NCBI RefSeq assembly: GCF_901709675.1
Contig: NC_051097.1
Span: 9,402,039 to 9,466,038 of the forward strand
Direction: 5' to 3'
DNA: 64,000 nucleotides
Source: Syngnathus acus
Lineage: Eukaryota; Chordata; Actinopteri; Syngnathiformes; Syngnathidae
Shown: in pieces, positions 12,948-33,479 of the stretch
Numbering within the stretch: position 1 is the stretch's first letter
Layout of the letters: every line of letters starts with the position of its first letter
The notes under the pieces: generated by a model
Database searches by the model: none
What the model saw: only the letters and a program-made list of their open reading frames with translations
Told to the model about the DNA's origin: nothing
Translations under genes and position numbers: made by a program

Positions 12948-13860
12948 AATTAACATTTTAACTGTCATAATCCAATCCAAAAAATGCTTTCTCTTCATCT
13001 TTCCTTTCTTTAAATATTGACACATTTCTCTCGCTCTGCTCATCCACTCCCTGCTGCTCCACTTTTTTTTTTAAATAATCTCCATATGCTGTGAATTATC
13101 ACAATTTCCTGCCCTGCTGATCCTGACAAATATTATTAACTTTTGATCCTAAAAATATGAGGGTAGGTCAATGCGGCTCTGCTAGAATTGAAAGCATATG
13201 TTTATCAGAGGGATATTAACAGCAAAAGTCACTTTAATCTGTGATTAGGCTGCTGTGAGCTTTGGTTTTACAATAATGTGTAAAGTGATCACAGTGTTTT
13301 TGAGCTCCACGGCGCAGAATGTGGTATTGAGTTGTTGTTTTTTTTTTTTTTAATAAAAGGTTAGTTGATGCTAAAATACAACTCCATCCATCAAGTTATG
13401 GATTTATGATTTAGGACAGTTGGAATAAAAATAAAATAGAATCAAAGGAAATAAATGCATGACATAGTTTTGGATGGGGTCTTCAAAACACTTCATTCTG
13501 ACACGTCTACCATATTTTCCACATCCAATGTAACTTGCAAAAATATATGCATGAACAAAAACTGAAAAACGTATTCACTATCAAGAGGTAACATGAAAAG
13601 AGGATTTGTGACAGTGCTCTCTGGCATGTCACGATAAGGTTTAGTCTTTTACTAATACTGTACAATAAGCTACCCATTAATGCGATATGTCTGTTTGTCA
13701 TTAGTGGAATGTGCCTCATGTTGTAATGAGTGATTAAGTGGTTAAGGATAACACTCTTAAATGATTACAGCCTAGAAATGTGGTGGAAACAAAGTAAAAT
13801 CACAAAGGAGAGCTGCTTTTCATTATAATAATGCACATTTAAGTGAGGGGGCAGCACTGA
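12948..13860. other. Spacer between ier3ip1 and hdhd2
   Basis: AT-rich, with T tracts near 13062-13072 and 13337-13352. No conserved frame or RNA gene is visible. The right end leads into the presumed hdhd2 promoter. Confidence 0.45.
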
Positions 13861-13869
13861 CCAGTAAAA

Positions 13870-13917
13870 CTTAAAAACGCTTCCTATTTAACTAACGAAG
13901 AAGAAGCAGAAACGAAA
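13870..13917 (+). other. Possible non-coding first exon of hdhd2
   Basis: The hdhd2 start codon sits 10 nt into an exon whose acceptor is at 14830, so a 5' UTR exon must lie upstream. The best nearby donor is AAAGTAAGA with GT at 13918-13919. The left border is a guess, and I see no clear TATA box. Confidence 0.3.
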
Positions 13918-14839
13918 GTAAGAGCAGCTAAAGGTTAGCATGCTAAACTCCCTTTTAAAAGCATTTATCGGATCTAATACATGTTAATGTATTTATTATT
14001 ATTGTTAGTTTAATAACTACGCTTGTTGTCGTCACCAAGACATCTTGCATCATTTTGAATTACCATCGTAAATTTCCGCGATATTAGAACGTTGAAAAAC
14101 ATTATTAAACAAGTCAGTAATGCAGTTTAGATTGGTCTATAAAGTGTGCGTTGCCAAAATAGGTTTCTCTTAAAGGTAATTAATAATAGATTACAGTCCT
14201 TTCATTGCAGCTATTTTATTTTTATTTAAAGAGCATCTAACCTAAAATTTGAAACAACTGAAAATATCAGATCAGTATATTTGCAATGCTTGCTATTATG
14301 CTCCAATTTTTGTTTATGATAAGCTGTATCCCCTCTCCAACACACTCAAGCCATACTTGGCTTGGATTCGAAACTGAGCGAAATACAAATAACAGAAATG
14401 GGACACGAGCCGTTTAAGTAAGTCCCCCAAACTGATAACTACATGACAAAAATCCAAGCATGTCTAAATAATAATAGGGGATCACGGTCTTCTTCCAAAA
14501 AATTATCCACAACTCATCCAGATCTGCATTCTAGGCTAAAAAACAGTTTATAATCCTCTCAATTTTCTCTGATCTAGGTTTGAACAACACAGTAATCTGA
14601 TCCATTTTGCCAATTCTGCATGATTTACGATTATAATCCATCAAAAAAGAATGAACCGTTCGAGCGGTCTAAACCTCCATTTACAGTGGACTTTATTTTT
14701 ATTTATCAGTTTAACAAATCGTACCCAGACTGAAGGCCAAGTAGCTTTTGTCAAGCACATGGAAATGACCGCATTAAACATAAAGGATTACATTTTTAAT
14801 GGCCATCTTTTTTTTCGTTCTCTCATGCAGGTGACAAGA

Positions 14840-16244
14840 ATGGCAAGCAGACGCGCTCTAAAAGCCGTCCTCATTGACCTAAGTGGAACTCTGCACATAG
14901 AAGACACGGCAGTTCCCGGGGCTCAGGACGCCCTGTCCAGGTGAGACGCTCTCTTTGAATGAGGACAGAACAGGACTTAACAATTGATTTTTTTTTTATT
15001 TGCCTGTTGTCAGGCTACGACAGACGTCTGTCGCCATCAAGTTTGTGACCAACACAACCAAAGAGAATAAGAAGAACCTGCTGGAAAGGCTTCAACGGCT
15101 CAACTTTGACCTCCAGGTCAAAATAATAAAATACAAAAATGTCCTTAATGACTGTAATCATCTTATGTGATGTCCCAACGTCTGTCATATAGGAAAAAGA
15201 AATCTTCACATCACTGAGTGCCGCGAGGAGTCTTTTAGAGAAGACAAAACACAGACCGTTGCTCCTGGTGGAGGACAGTGCCCTTCTCGATTTTGCAGGT
15301 ACACTGCTGAAAACAGTCCATAAAAATCATTTGGTTTTTTTCTTGACAGGTGTCACTAATGATGGGAAAATGATGCTTCAGATTTGCTTCACGAACCAGT
15401 TGTATTTTTTTCGACCCCTCTAGACGGCACCTTTAAATCAACAGTGCTAGAAGCGGTTCATGAAGCAGATTTGAAGCTTCATCCCCGTCACGTGTCACTT
15501 TGCAGGTATCGACACATCCGACCCCAATGCTGTCGTCATTGGACTCGCTCCCGATCACTTCGACTACCAAACTATGAATAAGGCTTTCAGGTGATGACAT
15601 CATTTGTGATTTAAAGTCATCGTCTCGGCTTAATAAAAATTCTGTCCCTCAGACTGATCCTGGATGGTGCGCCGCTCTTCGCCATCCATAAGGCTCGTTA
15701 CTATAAAAGGAAAGATGGTTTGGCTCTCGGCCCCGGGCCCTTTGTCACCGGGCTGGAGTATGCCACGGACTGTAAAGCAACTGTCGTGGGAAAGCCGGAA
15801 AAGACGTTTTTCACACAGGTTTTCTTCCCTCCACCATCTTCTTGAAGATCTTTTATTGGCTCTTACGAGAATGTGTTTTTAAAAATATTGTAGGCTCTGG
15901 CTGATTTGGGATGCAGCCCAGATGAAGCAGTCATGATAGGAGACGTAAGCGAATTTACTTCATCTAACTGAATCGACTTTATTCTTAATTCGGTCTGTCT
16001 TCTCTCGCAGGATGCCAGGGATGACGTCGGAGGAGCTCAGAGTGCTGGAATGTTGGGAATCCTGGTCCGAACCGGTGAGATGAAGCTTTAAAGTCAAATT
16101 CAGTGGGACTTGATACTTGACTTCTGCGATCACATTTCAGGTAAATACAGACAAGGAGACGAGAATAAAATCAACCCGCCTCCTCACCTGACGTGCGACG
16201 CTTTCCCTGATGCTGTCGAGCACATCCTTAAGAATCTACTATAA
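14840..16244 (+). CDS. hdhd2: Haloacid dehalogenase-like hydrolase domain protein 2, 8 coding exons, 259 aa
   Basis: A member of the HAD phosphatase superfamily, close to LHPP. Its physiological substrate is not well defined. Exons are 14840-14940, 15014-15116, 15193-15298, 15506-15590, 15653-15818, 15894-15944, 16011-16074 and 16141-16244. All join in phase to 259 residues, the human length. HAD motif I reads VLIDLSGTL with the nucleophile Asp13; the usual second Asp is Ser, as in this subfamily. Motif II is FVTNTT (Thr46), motif III is Lys179 in VVGKPEK, and motif IV is MIGDDARDD with Asp204 and Asp208. The start ATG has A at -3 and G at +4. Intron 4 carries a small transposon insertion right at its acceptor. 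The gene converges on katnal2. Confidence 0.96.
15358..15491 (+). mobile_element. 134-bp hAT-like MITE in hdhd2 intron 4 (copy A)
   Basis: The element is flanked by an exact 8-bp duplication GTGTCACT at 15350-15357 and 15492-15499. Its ends are inverted copies built around ATGGGAAAATGATGCTTC and GAAGCTTCATCCCC. An 8-bp target duplication is typical of hAT elements. It carries no coding capacity. The same family occurs at five other places in the window. Confidence 0.75.
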
Positions 16245-16401
16245 CGTCACCTGATTAAGGCAAGGCGGATAAAAAAAAAAAAAAAACTTCCAATGATATC
16301 TCATAGCTGCTTTTTAATGACTATCCTAAGTAGACCAGATAATGTCTAAGAACCACATCAACACATGTCCAGTAACTACGAGTGAAAGCAAAAACGCTCC
16401 A

Positions 16402-20309
<3,908 letters not shown>

Positions 20310-21455
20310 CTGTAATAAATCGTAATTATCGGGCGTTTTTTCGATAAGCGTTCGAGGTGGAAATGGTCGGAATAGTTACGGCGGTAGTTTGTCCCTCGGG
20401 AAATGCCGTATTTCTTTTTCCTCATTTGTTGTAATTATGCCACATTTATTAGCGTGTAAACGATGAATGGACTTATTTGAAATCGTCATTAACGTTTTAA
20501 TGCACGTTCTTTATTGCTCCAAAGCAAGTGGCATTAATTGCATTTTGCGTCAATTTATGTCAATCTTAGATTACATAATGTCGGGAATGTAACTTGTTGC
20601 GCGCTTTGATTATCGCTGAAGTGTTTGTTTTTTTAATTCAAAGCGTAAAGTCGTAATAAGAGTCAAGGGTAATATAGTTCAAAAACGTTTATTCTCAATT
20701 TGTGCAACATTTAAGTATTTTTTTCATTCCTTTAACACTTATATGAACCATATACTGAACAGTGTGAAACTTTATAGCTTTGTAATTGAGAATTTATCCC
20801 ATTAAAAATGTCATTTAGAGGTTGTGGTAGAAAAGTAATTGACAAATGCATACGTTTGTGTGTCTGGCTTTCGATTACATTTTCTTCAGAAAGGTAGCTA
20901 CATAAAGACAGCAACTATTCACTAAAATATCACAACACAAAGTAAAATAAGACAACATCCCAGCAGTGTTTATGCAACAGTCAATCGTGATAAAAAGCCT
21001 GATGATCGACCACCATGATTCTTTTTTAACAGGTTATGTAAAACCCCTCAAAAGAATGACGCATTTCGCAAGTATTTGGAAGATTTTAGAGCCTTATTTT
21101 TTTACCACCACCACCCAAGGCAATTTGTTTTCTTAGCACCAAAAGACTTCATTGTCTTGCTGAGGCAGCTTTAACAGGAATGCTCTTGTAGTGTAAGATT
21201 GCAAGGAGCCTGTTAGTGTAAGATTAATGTCAAAGGGTGTGGCTACATTTTTCCTTTCTAGTCTAGTATCGGTGTTAGTGTTGATGCAGTTTTGAGTTTT
21301 CTTGGTTCAACTCAAGCATAATCAAGGATGTTCTTTCATTTAAAACAATCATCGGGCAAGAATTTATTCCATGCCAGATATCTAAGACAAAACATCACAT
21401 CTTGTGATGTGACTTGTCCCAGTGCAGGTTTGTTAACAGTGTCACGCCATTGCTT
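20310..21455. other. Spacer between the katnal2 start and the sigmar1 3' end
   Basis: This holds the katnal2 promoter side (left) and the sigmar1 3' UTR (right). On the minus strand AATAAA motifs are present at 21363-21368, 88 nt after the sigmar1 stop, and at 20688-20693. It is also the junction between the two blocks that map to different human chromosomes. No further gene is visible. Confidence 0.5.
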
Positions 21456-22737
21456 TTAGAACACTCCGGCCTCAGCCAACGTTGTTCCGATCTCCATCAG
21501 CATGGCTTTGCCGTAGACTTTGAATGTGTGAAACATGGTGACAAAGTCTAGGGTGCAAAAGAGGGTGTCGAACAAAGCCCCGCCCAACGTGGATGGGATG
21601 AAACCCCGGCCGTACTCGACCATCCATGTCCCGGCGGTCCACTGGACCCCAGCGGCCTCGCCCATCTCGTGCATGACAGTGTCACCTGTTATTTAGGATG
21701 AAAAAAGCCAGACATTAGCAAACTTTTAGCCTAAACATTAAATTATGATTTATGACCAAAATTAGTAATCACTCTTGTAAATGCATTCATTAAGTACATG
21801 CCAATTTAGTATTCTGCAAAATAAACAAAGACATATATTTTTTTTAATACCAGAATAGAACATTTCAGTCTTTGTGGTTCCGTCCTTCCATCTTCTGAAG
21901 GTCCCAGAGACAAGGGTATCCGAAATATCAGCCCAGTAACGACCTACAAAGACAAAATTTTACGGTTCCACAAGTCGACCCTTCTAAAATTCCACAAAAG
22001 ATTACAATGAATGCCCCTGGACTCTGTAATCTTTAACCACAACAAAATTACCAACAACAATCCCTCACCCGAGTGTCCTGATGTGTCTATTCCAGTTCCA
22101 AACAGTATCACATATTCTGTCATGGAGGCGTGGAGGACACACATGGAGCCCATGAAGCCTCCAGCATTCAGAAACACCCATTGCAGGTCTTCATCTGGCA
22201 GGATGTGGCCGGGATACCTAAATCGGTTCACAAACATGCAATATTTCTGTATATAATGTGCGTGAACAGCAAATCGGATGCCTTGGTGCAAGGTTGGGCT
22301 TTGAAGTAGCTCATGCAACGGATGTACCCAATGCTTAAGATGGTAAGAATAGCTGTGAATGCTTTGAAATATTCCCAGCTGCAAAATCGCTTTACCTCTT
22401 CCTGAGCTCGACAACCAGTTTCGCGTAGGCCTGCTCGTGGTCCTGCCCTAATAAAACACGCAAACAATGAGCGCGCAAAGCAAGGCAGGCGTGCAAAACG
22501 AGCGATTGCCTTTTGCACGCGTTTATATGACAAGTAGGAAGAATCCAGGCGGATTTTTGCGTGCATTCCATTTTCTAAATTGCAACACTAACCCGCGTAT
22601 TGTTTGGTCAGTTTGGCGATGTCGTCGTGGTTGAAAATATACTGCTTAGTGGCCATCCAGTGTCTCAGGAGGAGTACGGCAAGGGAGGTAACTCCGATAA
22701 AGACTAAGAGTCGACAACACGAGCTGAATAAAGCCAT
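21456..22737 (-). CDS. sigmar1: Sigma non-opioid intracellular receptor 1, 5 exons, 222 aa
   Basis: A ligand-regulated chaperone of the ER membrane, enriched at mitochondrial contact sites, that modulates calcium release and ion channels; it is related to yeast ERG2. Exons in transcript order are 22593-22737, 22396-22447, 22069-22217, 21851-21943 and 21456-21685. They join in phase to 222 residues, against 223 in human. Residues 8-26 form the single membrane segment ([15 protein letters not shown]). The cupin-like body includes [15 protein letters not shown], and the two ligand-pocket acids are conserved as Asp124 (ISDT) and Glu170 (WMVEYGRG), equivalent to human Asp126 and Glu172. The ATG is in strong context. 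It is head to head with galt, as in human 9p13. Confidence 0.97.
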
Positions 22738-23202
22738 GGTTGACAGCAAGAAAGAGAAAATAACGGACGGACGGACGCAGCAGCAACAGGTTGAGGAGGT
22801 CTAAGATGCGTATTCAGGCGCAACAAAGGTTACTGTTACTTCCTGGTTCAGGGAGGCGTGACCGAACCGCTGAACCAATCAGATGACGATGTCGCCGTGC
22901 AGTCCATTCAAAAGCACTTGTAGGGTTTACATTTAGACACAAAGCCCGTCTTTTAAGGCTCTGTTTAAATTCTAACTCAATATTGTGTTAATTATTCATG
23001 GTATATTAATTCTATATATCAACAAAGTCAGTCTGCTTGAACTGCGTTGTGTCTTTTTAAAGAGAAATAAAACACATATTTCGGTATCAAATAGTATGCT
23101 CCTGTTTATACAGGAAGTAGCCGACGAAGCATTTCCATGCACAATCAGCTGTTACAAACGGAATACTTCTCACCAACTTTAAACAAAGTTGTCGTTGTTG
23201 AC
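22738..23202. promoter_or_regulatory. Shared divergent promoter interval of sigmar1 and galt
   Basis: Only 465 bp separate the two start codons, which point away from each other, so both promoters must fit here. I see no TATA box at a convincing distance from either gene. The left half is richer in GC and CpG and the right half is AT-rich. Human SIGMAR1 and GALT have the same head-to-head order. Confidence 0.6.
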
Positions 23203-29107
<5,905 letters not shown>

Positions 29108-30950
29108 GAATTAAAGTGAAAATATCAATTTAGCACAATCTAAAAATGACAATAATCAATACTATCATAATTGTATGTGCTTGAAAAAAATGATTGGGTC
29201 AGTTTTTAGCGTTACATCAAGGTATTATCATTTGTGTCAACGTATCAGTGTCATCTTTAATATATCAGAATATGTTTCTGACGTATGGATTGAGTTGAAA
29301 TTGGCAACATTTGGGTAAAACAAATGGCCTGAGTCATTATTTGATAAGTAAAAAATAAAAATAAAAAATGCACTGTATATATTTTAATATAAATATAGAA
29401 TTGGGTAACACAAAGCCTCAAAATGTTGGGGAAATGTTTTTGCTATCAGCCCATCTGTTTTTGAGATTATATAAAACCAGATGGATTTTCGCTGTATTTG
29501 GTGCATAGATGATTCATTTTTTATTTGCATTGAGAATGAATAATATTCAGTTGTATGTACAGACTTGCCGCAACACCGTTATCATATTTTCACAACTGTT
29601 TTTTTTAATTAAGCTAGCTAAATTGTGATCCAGTCGAGCAAGTATTGCATTCTTTGCCTCATCCATCCACTTAAGATAAAAGCAAAGTGAAACCGACTTG
29701 TTTCTTTGCCTTGCGTCACTTTATCTGACCTGCCCTCCCCCTTGTTGCCCCAAAGTAAATAAACACAGATGAAGAGGGTCTCTTGCCTCAAATCTGGCTC
29801 AGCCATCCTTCTGTATGTATTTGATCCAAACATTCCCTTTTTTTTTTTTTTAAACATCAACACAAAGTGTGACTTGATTTAATTATCTGTGCTTCCAATT
29901 CATTGAATCATGCTGATCCAAAATTGTAGTTAAAAAAAAAAAAATCCAGGCAACTAAAATATTCAGAACCACATCGTTGATAGAATTTCCATTTAAGTGC
30001 ATTCGGAAGAGCACTTGGGAATATCTTAAACACACACAATGCCATTATTGCAAAGCTCAATCTTTGACTTCCTATAAATATTAAGCACGATTCTACAAGG
30101 TTGAACCGGGATGGCTCACAGAGGTCGAGCTTTGTGAAAGTCTTTTTGTGGCTGTATGCCTTTTATGTACTGTGACAGACCTCATTCTTTCAAGTCAATA
30201 TTTATTTAATGCTTTCATTTCATGGATCCCCTCCTCATCTCTTCCATCACTCCTTTGAGACTCGCTGTAAGTGTGTGTGTGTGTTTCTACATTAGACCTA
30301 GTGTTAAGCAACAGGTCGACTTTTTATCACAGGATTGACTCACGACTAGTCATTTAAAATGGAACTGTAATTGCGCAATCACAGTGACACACCGGTCGCG
30401 ATTTTGTCCTTTAGCGGTCTCGTATCTTTCACACGATCATACTCACTATCAGTCAGATTTCACCTCACCTCGTCTATAGAGAGTGAGATAGTGTCAATGC
30501 ATCCCGGAGGCGATGGCGATGTAAACTCCGATAATAAGGGGAAACGTGAGCAGCCGTTACCTCTGCTCATCTGTCTGATCATTTGCCACAGCCCGTAGAC
30601 AAGGATGAGGGATGAGGGCAGACGAGAGAAATAATCACGGAACAGACAGAAACTGACAAAATGATGCCACTGTAGCAAAACCTGCATGCTGCATATGTCG
30701 GATTTGAAATGACTTACCATGAAATAGCCGTGTGAAATTTGGAAAATAGAGCACAGGTTCACTTTGTGCTAAACAGACAATGTGTTGCCTCGCAAAGGTT
30801 AATTTCACCTTATGAAACATTTATATTCTTCCTCTCTGGTGTTTATGTATTTATATTTGACTATTTATCTTTGTTAAAAAAAAACATTCTACTGGCTTTA
30901 ACATTTTAATGTCATTTTAATTAATTCCCAGTGGTTACAACTAGTCATGG

Positions 30951-31131
30951 GAAAATGACACTTCAAAACTGCTTCATGAACCACTTGTATTTTTTGGCTC
31001 CTCTAGATGGCACTGTTGGTTTGAATAGAGGCTAAACGTTTTTTTAGTGTGCCTTCAGGCCAATTTTGAAAGTAAAGAGTAAATATACAAAAACTGGTTC
31101 ATGAAACACATTTGAAGCTTCATTTTCCCCA
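30951..31131 (+). mobile_element. About 180-bp MITE with both ends (copy C)
   Basis: The left end contains CATGGGAAAATGACACTTC and GCTTCATGAACC. The right end contains GGTTCATGAAACACATTTG and GAAGCTTCATTTTCCCC, the inverted counterpart. The interior is AT-rich and non-coding. No clean target duplication is visible, which suggests age. It belongs to the same family as 15358-15491. Confidence 0.65.
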
Positions 31132-31776
31132 GGTTTACTGTAAACTGGATCGGAGATATGAGCAAATCACAGAACGAATTCTACTCATAATTGTACGCAC
31201 TGAACTGTTTGAACTTTTGTGTGACTTGTGAGTCTGCCACCCACCAGCTTGCACTGTGTTCAGTTCAGTAAGTAAATCAATGATTTGATTTAGGTCGTCT
31301 CGAGTGGGAGACGCTCCATTCATTCAGGGGCTGATGGAGAATAAACAACAGCGAGAATTGAAGCAATTGACACCAATGCTTAGATGGGCGTCACCAATGA
31401 GCTTTACCCCATCTTGTCCCCGCTTGCTTATTGGAAAACGAGCGGACTGGCTCGACAGGGAACTTGCAGGGGGGCTGTCAGATTGTACCCCGGTCGACTT
31501 CGCTCATTCTTCCAAGAATAAATAACCAAGACACCCCATGGTGTTTTTTTTTATACATTTATTGATTGGAAGAAATTTCCATTGCACACTTTCTCGTGTA
31601 GTCAAAGCAACTACATAAAACGAGCTGATGAAACTATAGGGTCATGATTACATGAACAAAAATGAGAGCGTGGTGTAGCAAATAAAAAAAAAATAAAAAA
31701 ATAATCACTGTTGGGTTCAGGAGGTGTGCAGTACCAGAATAATGAATATGAGCAACTGTATTAAAACAGTCCCTTC

Positions 31777-31777
<1 letters not shown>

Positions 31778-31814
<37 letters not shown>
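31778..31814. repeat. (TAA)n microsatellite
   Basis: About twelve uninterrupted TAA units. Confidence 0.9.
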
Positions 31815-31816
<2 letters not shown>

Positions 31817-32654
31817 CTAACTGTGCAAACACCCTCTAAACTACACTACAAATATTCTTTTATTCTGTGTAGGGAAGAGAAATAGTTTGTAGCGGAGGCG
31901 GGCCTGATACGTCCTTAACCACTGTTGGATATGTGTACAAAAACACAGCCCGTAATATTTACTTGCGCTAACACGGTTTTATCAGAAGTAGCAGGTGATA
32001 AATTCAATCGCGGTCAGATCGAGATAAAGAAAGATTGAGCGCCTTTGGACTTTAGGAATCTCCGGGGTGCAGCAAAAAAACTAACAACAGTCTTTAATCC
32101 TGTTTGTTGAAGAGCTGTTGAACAACACTTGTTAACCTGAGCCATCCCCCACTGTTAGTGGATGTTATCTCCCGGCTCACTCCGTCTGGGTTTTTTCCCT
32201 TTTATCGTCTCGTAGAATGTGATTTATCATAGCAGCCCGGGACATGGACTGGATGGAACACAATTTTACGAGGACAATCTGATTAGACTTTTAATTCCCA
32301 AATGTAAATTTAGTTTGGCTCTCTGTGGGATTATTTGAAGGACTTTGACCTCGTTATTCGCACTTCTGTGTACTGCTGAGATTTGTTTGGACCTCCACTG
32401 GTTCTTCCTCATTTAGATGAGCCTTCAGAATTTGATGAGAATTTAAATCAATGGACGTGACTAATACCATTTTCAGTGCACGCATTTGTACGGTTCTGCT
32501 TCATGCTCTCGGCAAAAACGTGATTTAGCTACTAGTCAACGTTATGCTCGAAGCAACTTTGTGGGGTGGTGAAGTTGGCTAGTTGGCAACTCCTTGTCTG
32601 GATATCTTGTGGCACCATGATCCATTTCACAGGGAAATACTTCATGGTCTAGGG

Positions 32655-32945
32655 CAGGGGTGTCAAACTCATTTTTTTGGCGGGCCGCATTGTCGTCATA
32701 GCTTCTTTCGAAGGGCCATTGTGACTGTCAACCCAAATAAATGTATGAGCACCTCACAGTAAAAGCTACAAAACAAACTCGTTTTCAAATCAGACGAGTA
32801 AAAATTGGTCAAATATTTAAAAGAAAAGATATTAAAAGTGAAGACAATTTGCAATTCTAGTAATGACACACAATTTGTCTTCGCGGGCCACATAAAATGA
32901 TATGGCGGGCCGTATCTGGCCCCCGGGCCTTGAGTTTGACACCTG
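32655..32945 (+). mobile_element. 291-bp non-autonomous hAT-type element
   Basis: It starts CAGGGGTGTCAAACTCA and ends TGAGTTTGACACCTG, an inverted pair. Inside, GCGGGCC blocks lie near each end. A 10-bp direct repeat TGGTCTAGGG flanks it at 32645-32654 and 32946-32955; eight of those bases would be the target duplication. Ends of this style (CAGGGGTGTC, CCCCCGGGCC) are widespread in vertebrate hAT MITEs. The near-intact duplication points to a fairly recent insertion. Confidence 0.8.
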
Positions 32946-32979
32946 TGGTCTAGGGCAATGGACCTACAATTGTGGACAT

Positions 32980-33170
32980 CTATCGAGTTATCTAGCTTGC
33001 TGGCTAGCTAGCTGTCGAGCTAGCTATCTTGGTTTGTTTCTAGCTACCTCTCTTAATCTCGAGGTATCTCTTTCTCACTGTCTATAGTTATCTTTCTCTA
33101 GCTACCTCTATCCATCTCTAGCTCTCTCTCACTCGATTGCTATCTCTCTAGCTATCTCTCTATGTATCTC
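32980..33170. repeat. Degenerate CTAT/CTAG tandem repeat
   Basis: Many imperfect TCTATCTAGC and TAGCTATCTC units form a pyrimidine-rich low-complexity block. It begins right beside the hAT-type insertion. Confidence 0.7.
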
Positions 33171-33259
33171 AATCTGCACATTTCAAGGTCATACATGGAC
33201 GATTTAATCCCCCACCAAACCACATATATATGCACTCGCTACACAAGAACAAACCGCAA

Positions 33260-33470
33260 CCTGCCAACAGCCGGGATCAAGCCACACGGCCAGCGAGGCG
33301 ATGGCTCTGCCGACAGACAGCCAGTTAACAACCACCTGGCCTGACAGCAGCTGCGCTCAGGTTGAGAACCAGTCGGATCCAACCTGGCGGCCAGAAGTCT
33401 GCCAGACAGGAAGCCAGCGGGAAGCCGAGAGTGCCACAGAATGACCTGACAGAAGGTGAGGTGAAGAATC
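33260..33470. other. Small GC-rich island of unknown nature
   Basis: This stands out from AT-rich surroundings. It is rich in CCAGC, GCCAG and CAGACAG words that look like an imperfect minisatellite, and short frames are open on both strands because stop codons are scarce in GC-rich DNA. I recognise no protein. Confidence 0.35.
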
Positions 33471-33479
33471 CTTGGTAGC

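Larger units (their letters stand above)
29400..32640. other. Start of gene desert, downstream of galt
   Basis: No protein-coding gene recognised. Contents are an inverted-repeat element (copy C, about 30951-31131), a short GT run near 30268-30284, T and A tracts, and a TAA microsatellite at 31778-31814. The rest is unassigned AT-rich DNA. Confidence 0.5.

Noticed and set aside
22011-22256. Plus-strand 81-codon frame
   Set aside because: The complement of sigmar1 exon 3.
31778-31814. Regular repeats considered as a CRISPR-like array
   Set aside because: A simple TAA microsatellite with no spacers; the genome is a vertebrate.
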